NCBI GenBank assembly: GCA_023128595.1 | Contig: JAGMDR010000158.1 | Coordinates: 1 to 38,834, forward strand | Length of the DNA stretch: 38,834 nucleotides | Source of the DNA: Planctomycetota bacterium | GTDB taxonomy: Bacteria > Planctomycetota > Phycisphaerae > Sedimentisphaerales > Anaerobacaceae | Direction: 5' to 3' | Shown here: piece by piece, positions 34,656-38,834 of the stretch | Layout of the letters: each line of letters begins with the position of its first letter | Position numbering within the stretch: position 1 is the stretch's first letter | The notes under the pieces: generated by a model | What the model was told of the DNA's origin: nothing | Databases searched by the model: none | What the model saw: the letters and a program-made list of their open reading frames with translations, nothing else | Made by a program: the position numbers and the translations under genes

Positions 34656-35762
34656 CTACATTATCTCCAGCTTGGCCTGAAGGGCGCCGGCTTTCCTCAA
34701 AGCATTGAATATCGCTATCAGGTCTCCAGGAGTCGCTCCTATCGCATTAAGCGCCTTGGCCAAATCCGACACTGTAACCACTTTCGGCACCGGAACCAGA
34801 TAACCCTGCTTCTCTTCCACACCTATTAGCGTTTCAGGTACTTTTTCCGTTGTCGCGCCCTCGGAGAAAGCCGCCGTCGGCTGAGAGACTATTTCCGTCT
34901 CTTTGATTTTGACAACCAGACCGCCCTGCGAAACCGCCACTTCGGATATGCCCACGTTTTCTCCAACCACAATCGTCCCCGTGCGCTCGTTGATAACTAC
35001 AATCGCCGGCACATCCACCTTCACGTCGGGCATCGTAATCTCGTCAATAAACCCGGCTATCCCGCTCTCATCAACCTCTGCCGGTATCTTGACCCGGATA
35101 GTCCCGGCATCAACTACCGCCGCACTGTCTGCGTGGGTCTCGTTGATAGTCTTGCCTATACGCTCTGCCGTTGAGAAATCGTTGTTTCTAAGATTAAAGG
35201 TGATAAACCTCTCCTCGCCAATGTTCTCCACAAATGTGGCTATCTCCTCCTTTTCAACGACCGCCCCGCCCGGTATCCGCCCGACAGTCGGATGGTTCTT
35301 CGTTATGGAAGCTTGTTTGCCGACCGCAGACCACCCGCCAATAAATACCGCACCGTGCGCCTCGGCGTAAACCTGCCCGTCAAGACCACGCAGCGGAGTC
35401 GGCAACAGCATTCCACCCTGAAGGCTCTCGGCGTCACCTATCGAAGAAACGTCAACGTCGATGAGCGAGCCCTCGCGGGCGAACGGGCCCAAATCAGCCG
35501 TCACCATAACGACGGCAACATTGCCGCCGGTAAAGTCACTGGGCGAAAGGACCAATCCGGAACTTCTGAATATGTTCGTCAGTATTTGCTGAGACGCCAG
35601 GGTCTTGTCCCCCGTATCGGCCAGACCCACAACCAACCCTATGCCGGTGAGAGGATTGCTGCGAACGCCCTGGATATCGACGATGTCCTTTATTCGCTCA
35701 CTCCGTCCCGGCGAGGCCACACTCAACAGGATTACCAACAAAAGTATCAAACGGAATCTCAT
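34656..35762 (-). CDS. flgI: Flagellar P-ring protein FlgI
   Basis: FlgI forms the periplasmic P ring around the rod. The 368-residue product has the family's usual length. An N-terminal signal peptide (MRFRLILLLVILLSVASPGRS) is followed by the highly conserved IKDIVDIQGVRSNPLTGIGLVVGL. Other conserved stretches include ALRGLDGQVYAEAHGAV-like sequence and the late LVPVPKVVTVSDLAKALNAIGATPGDLIAI. It lies 47 nt after flgH; the ribosome binding site is weak and a run of seven A precedes it. Confidence 0.96.
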   Translation of the reverse strand: MRFRLILLLVILLSVASPGRSERIKDIVDIQGVRSNPLTGIGLVVGLADTGDKTLASQQILTNIFRSSGLVLSPSDFTGGNVAVVMVTADLGPFAREGSLIDVDVSSIGDAESLQGGMLLPTPLRGLDGQVYAEAHGAVFIGGWSAVGKQASITKNHPTVGRIPGGAVVEKEEIATFVENIGEERFITFNLRNNDFSTAERIGKTINETHADSAAVVDAGTIRVKIPAEVDESGIAGFIDEITMPDVKVDVPAIVVINERTGTIVVGENVGISEVAVSQGGLVVKIKETEIVSQPTAAFSEGATTEKVPETLIGVEEKQGYLVPVPKVVTVSDLAKALNAIGATPGDLIAIFNALRKAGALQAKLEIM

Positions 35763-35809
35763 AAGCTTACTCTTTCAAAAAAACGTAACACGCAGTGCCA
35801 AAGATGAAC

Positions 35810-36427
35810 CTAAAACGGCCAAAGTATGTCAAATAACCTGCCAAGCCACCCTTGCCTGTTATACGGCTCCGCAACGCCGCCGTTCTTGTTGACAATGCGG
35901 CAGTTCGCTATCTGCTCGCTCCTGACCGTGTTGTCAAATGCGATATCGCTCGGGCGGACTATGCCGCTTACTTCAATCGTTTGTACGTCACCGGAAATGT
36001 TGCGGTTGCGCGTTCCCATTATCACAAGGTTGCTGTTGGGTAGAATGTCCACCACAACTACCGTAACGCTATCAACAAAGCTGCGCTCATCTTTGTAATC
36101 AGCCTTGCTCTTGAGTTCGTTACTCGATCCTGCCGCCATCGTAAAACCAGGCATGCTCGGCAGAACGTGGTCGATGTTAAGCTCTCCGTTAAACGTGGTA
36201 GATCTGTCGGTCTCCTTCTTGAGATCTCTCTTTGCCTTGTTATCAACCTTGCTGGCCTCCCTGATTTTGACGGTCAGAATATCACCTATCTGACGGGCCA
36301 CATCATCGGCGTATAAACGCCTCATATTCCTGTCCCTCTTGGCCCATATTGAGTCGGCCAGAAGGCAGTTACCCTCACAGAGCAAGAAGAGTATAAGAAC
36401 AAGCGCCGCGACTACTTTACTTCTCAT
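35810..36427 (-). CDS. flgH: Flagellar L-ring protein FlgH
   Basis: FlgH forms the outer-membrane L ring. The 205-residue product has the family motifs RQIGDILTVKIREASKVDNKA near residues 45-65 and VSGIVRPSDIAFDNTVRSEQIANC later. The N-terminus is hydrophobic with Cys17 (preceded by FLL) and Cys21 (preceded by EGN), neither a canonical lipobox, although most FlgH proteins are lipoproteins. It may be cleaved by signal peptidase I after ADS-adjacent Ala24. AAGGAG lies 6 nt before the ATG, immediately after the flgA stop. Confidence 0.93.
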   Translation of the reverse strand: MRSKVVAALVLILFLLCEGNCLLADSIWAKRDRNMRRLYADDVARQIGDILTVKIREASKVDNKAKRDLKKETDRSTTFNGELNIDHVLPSMPGFTMAAGSSNELKSKADYKDERSFVDSVTVVVVDILPNSNLVIMGTRNRNISGDVQTIEVSGIVRPSDIAFDNTVRSEQIANCRIVNKNGGVAEPYNRQGWLGRLFDILWPF

Positions 36428-36438
36428 TGTTTCTCCTT

Positions 36439-37437
36439 CTAAAAAACCGGTTCCACAGTTCCGTCTTCATTGACCTTGGCCAAGATTATTCGCTGCGAGT
36501 CCACGTTCCGGACCCTTATGTATTCGCCGGCCCTGCCTTCTTCTACGCTCCGTCCCATCGCCGTAACAACAAGTCCGCCTGCATCAATCCGAATGACAAC
36601 GTTTTGGTTGCGCTTGACCACAATCGGCGGCTTGACCGGACCCACCATGTTCGAGCGAATCACGGTATTCGCAAGCAGCCGACGTTTGGCAACGAAACCG
36701 TAAGGCACAGCCCAATTGGCAGGCTCGGGATAGTTCGATACCGTCTTTTCCACTTTCACGTTCTCGGGGCTGATGACCGCACCGGCCGGGACCTCAACCA
36801 GTGTTACCACTCTGTGACTGTTATACTTAAAGCGGAAGCTCACCTCGCGCCTTCCAATCTCTTTGCCCCCCGCAATTACGGCAATTTGAACCCTTGCCTG
36901 ATTCGGCACGGCGCTCCTAACCAGGCGGGGAAGCAGCTTTATGTCCTTGCGAGCTCCCTCAAGAATCAAATCTTTCGAGCCACGTATCATCTCCAATTGG
37001 CAAATCGAGCCTGCGGGTGGATTCCTGTCAAAAAATGACCGCGCCAAATCAACGAATTCACCACCCCTGATAATTTGACCTTTTTGACGTACTCGTATCT
37101 TCTCCGCACCGGTGAGCTTCACTCTTGACGCAGGGATCCCATTAGAGGCCAGCCTGCTCAGCACCACCACCCTGTCAATCGTAACCTGCTGGCCCGGCAC
37201 CGAAATCCGCCCTAAGACTATCTTGCTCGCCTTCGCAACGAGAGATTCCTCGCCGCGAATTATGCCGATTTGCCCCAAACTCGGTACATTGCTCTCAATC
37301 GCAACTTCCCTCGGCAGGTAAATCCGCAGCAAATGGTCTTTCGCTTTCTCGTCCGCTCTCCCGCCCGCCCACAGGGAACCCGCAGAAACCAGCAAACACC
37401 CAATTATGATAATACCAATCGTTCTTCCGCTCATCAT
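36439..37437 (-). CDS. flgA: Flagellar P-ring assembly chaperone FlgA
   Basis: FlgA helps FlgI assemble into the P ring in the periplasm. The 332-residue product starts with a signal peptide (GRTIGIIIIGCLLVSAGSLWAGG) and ends with the SAF/ChapFlgA domain: VPAGAVISPENVKVEKTVSN, AKRRLLANTVIRSNMV and VVIRIDAGGLVVTAMGRSVEEG in order. Two ATGs are adjacent, at 37437 and 37434. The AGAGG overlapping the flgG stop is 2 nt from the first and 5 nt from the second, which favours the second. It lies between flgG and flgH. Confidence 0.92.
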   Translation of the reverse strand: MMSGRTIGIIIIGCLLVSAGSLWAGGRADEKAKDHLLRIYLPREVAIESNVPSLGQIGIIRGEESLVAKASKIVLGRISVPGQQVTIDRVVVLSRLASNGIPASRVKLTGAEKIRVRQKGQIIRGGEFVDLARSFFDRNPPAGSICQLEMIRGSKDLILEGARKDIKLLPRLVRSAVPNQARVQIAVIAGGKEIGRREVSFRFKYNSHRVVTLVEVPAGAVISPENVKVEKTVSNYPEPANWAVPYGFVAKRRLLANTVIRSNMVGPVKPPIVVKRNQNVVIRIDAGGLVVTAMGRSVEEGRAGEYIRVRNVDSQRIILAKVNEDGTVEPVF

Positions 37438-37447
37438 TACCTCTTTA

Positions 37448-38236
37448 TTAGAATCTTGCTATCTGAATTGCCTTTCGGAGCATCTCATCCGCGGCCCTTA
37501 TCGCACGTGAGTTTGTCTCGTAAGCCCGCTGGGCAGTTATGAGGTTTATAAGCTCGGTTATCATTTGCACATTGGACTTCTCCAGAAATCCCGGCTGAAT
37601 AGAACCAATACCGTTCTCTCCCGGCGTGCCGGTTGTAGGCGTACCGCTTGCCTCGCTCTCAGCCAGGAGATTGTCGCCCTCGCTCGAAAGGCCTGATGGG
37701 TTCGGAAATCGGGCCAACTGAATATTGCCCACAACTGACTGGGTTCCGGAAGCAGTCGTGATATTCACGCCACCATCCGTGCCAATATTGACGGCAACCG
37801 CATCTGTCGGAATGGTAATAGCAGGCTCTATGAAATAGCCGCTGGTCGTAACTAACTCCCCATTGGCACCTTGTTGCAATGCGCCGTCACGAGTGTACTT
37901 CGTACTGCCGTCCGGCATACTCACCTGAAGAAAACCGTCACCGGTAATGGCCACATCCAAATTCCTGCCGGTATTCATAAGCTCGCCTGTGCCAAACACT
38001 TTTACCGTAGAGGCCACACGAACACCGCTGCCTATCTCCATACCCGTGGGAGACTTAATTCCCGACGATACTTCCGTACCCGGCTCCCTCATCTTGATAT
38101 AGAGCAAATCCTGAAAATCAACCTGGCTCCGCTTGAAACCGTTGGTGTTGATGTTGGCAAGGTTGTTGGCAGTCACGTCCACCATCACTTGCTGGGCCGT
38201 CATGCCGGTCGCCGCAGTGGAAAACGCTCTCAACAT
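37448..38236 (-). CDS. flgG: Flagellar distal rod protein FlgG
   Basis: FlgG forms the distal rod. With the ATG at 38234-38236 the product is 262 residues, the normal length, and starts MLRAFSTAATGM with the rod motif ANNLANINTNGFKRSQVDFQ (residues about 23-42). It has LDVAITGDGFLQVSMPDGS and the C-terminal NVQMITELINLITAQRAYE typical of FlgG. AAGGAG lies 9 nt upstream of this ATG. A TTG at 38269 would add 11 residues and lacks support. It follows the flgF-like gene by 61 nt. Confidence 0.95.
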   Translation of the reverse strand: MLRAFSTAATGMTAQQVMVDVTANNLANINTNGFKRSQVDFQDLLYIKMREPGTEVSSGIKSPTGMEIGSGVRVASTVKVFGTGELMNTGRNLDVAITGDGFLQVSMPDGSTKYTRDGALQQGANGELVTTSGYFIEPAITIPTDAVAVNIGTDGGVNITTASGTQSVVGNIQLARFPNPSGLSSEGDNLLAESEASGTPTTGTPGENGIGSIQPGFLEKSNVQMITELINLITAQRAYETNSRAIRAADEMLRKAIQIARF

Positions 38237-38245
38237 TTTGCTGTT

Positions 38246-38251
38246 CTCCTT
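38246..38251 (-). promoter_or_regulatory. Ribosome binding site that decides the flgG start
   Basis: A full AAGGAG on the minus strand lies 9 nt upstream of ATG 38234-38236, choosing this start over the in-frame TTG at 38269. Confidence 0.8.
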
Positions 38252-38297
38252 ACTTTCGTTGTTTTGCAAAATTGGAGTTGGGCATATAAGAGGTAAA

Positions 38298-38834
38298 TCA
38301 GCTCATAGCCACATCTATAATGTTCTTGGAAGTGTCTCTCTTGACCGAGACAAACTGCATATTCGCTTCGTAGAGTCTCGACACCATTATCATGTCCACC
38401 AGCTCCTCAACCAGTTGAACATTGGAGGCCTCCTGAAAGCCCTGTTTTACAATCAGGTTCTTCGCCGACTCCGGTTTTGCATCCGCCGGCGCCTGGAAAC
38501 AATTCATGCCCGCCGCGAGAAGCTCCTTCTCGTCATCTTCATCGAAATCCACCAGCCTGAATTTGCCGATGGACGCACCGCCGCCACTTATTCTCCCATC
38601 GCTTGCAACGCCGATCTGTGAAGGTCCGACATTGGGGGGAATCGTTATCGGCCCGGATTCGCCCGCCACTATCCTGCCCGCCGAATCCACTATCTGCCCG
38701 TTCTGATCCTTCCGAAACATCCCGTTGCGGGTGTAAAGCGGACCATTCGGCGTCTCTATCACAAAGAAACCCTTACCGACTAATGCAAAATCCAGCGACC
38801 GACCGGTTGCCACGAGGCTGCCCTGTGTAAAGTC
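38298..38834 (-). CDS. flgF: Flagellar rod protein FlgF (or FlgG-like paralogue), 5' truncated by window edge
   Basis: The frame is open to the window end, so the N-terminal part is missing and 178 residues are visible. They begin DFTQGSLVATGRSLDFALVG and continue with KGFFVIETPNGPLYTRNGMF, the rod/hook family core, and end with NVQLVEELVDMIMVSRLYEANM and a short tail. Position upstream of flgG and the shorter visible C-terminal part fit the proximal rod protein FlgF, but FlgF and FlgG are similar and the missing N-terminus would help decide. It is transcribed with flgG. Confidence 0.85.
   Translation of the reverse strand, partial: DFTQGSLVATGRSLDFALVGKGFFVIETPNGPLYTRNGMFRKDQNGQIVDSAGRIVAGESGPITIPPNVGPSQIGVASDGRISGGGASIGKFRLVDFDEDDEKELLAAGMNCFQAPADAKPESAKNLIVKQGFQEASNVQLVEELVDMIMVSRLYEANMQFVSVKRDTSKNIIDVAMS

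Noticed and set aside
1-38834. Prophage, CRISPR, transposon or defence system
   Set aside because: No direct-repeat arrays, transposase, integrase or phage structural motifs were recognised; all large genes fit flagellar or glycan functions.

Overview
The window reads as a chromosomal flagellar locus from a diderm bacterium, most likely a planctomycete (Phycisphaerae-like). The diderm call is direct: P-ring (FlgI) and L-ring (FlgH) genes are both present. The planctomycete call is an inference from gene order, from repeat-type modules inserted into FliD and FlgK, and from the moderate GC content. No rRNA, tRNA, CRISPR array, transposase or integrase gene was seen.

Layout. (1) 1-2810, plus strand: flagellar export gate genes fliP (5' end outside the window), fliQ, fliR and flhB. 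An imperfect inverted repeat lies between fliR and flhB. (2) 2888-5248, minus strand: fliD, the filament cap, convergent with flhB and preceded by a good sigma-28 type promoter. (3) 5407-30291, minus strand: about 25 kb of tightly packed genes for glycan assembly and modification. In transcription order these are a TPR-GT4 protein, a GT2-TPR protein, a pure TPR protein, a small FliT/FlgN-like helical protein, a radical SAM protein, a CapK/PaaK-like adenylate-forming enzyme, a DUF362 protein, a nucleotide-sugar dehydrogenase, and four very large polypeptides (1089, 1539, 1454 and 935 residues). The large ones string together methyltransferase, glycosyltransferase and TPR modules. (4) 30544-38834, minus strand: flgF (5' end outside the window), flgG, flgA, flgH, flgI, a flgJ-type rod-binding gene, flgN, flgK and flgL.

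How it fits together. The minus strand runs rod, rings, hook-filament junction (flgF to flgL), then a glycosylation island, then the cap gene fliD. Island genes are mostly 0-55 nt apart or overlap, so they probably form one operon. Its placement between flgL and fliD suggests that it builds and attaches a complex glycan to flagellin or another external flagellar protein. I count about 15 glycosyltransferase-like modules and three methyltransferase modules on six polypeptides. No flagellin gene is in the window, so the acceptor is not shown. The most unusual parts are the fused multi-module enzymes, an internally duplicated GT2 unit whose first copy has lost its DxD motif, and the radical SAM / CapK-like / DUF362 trio.
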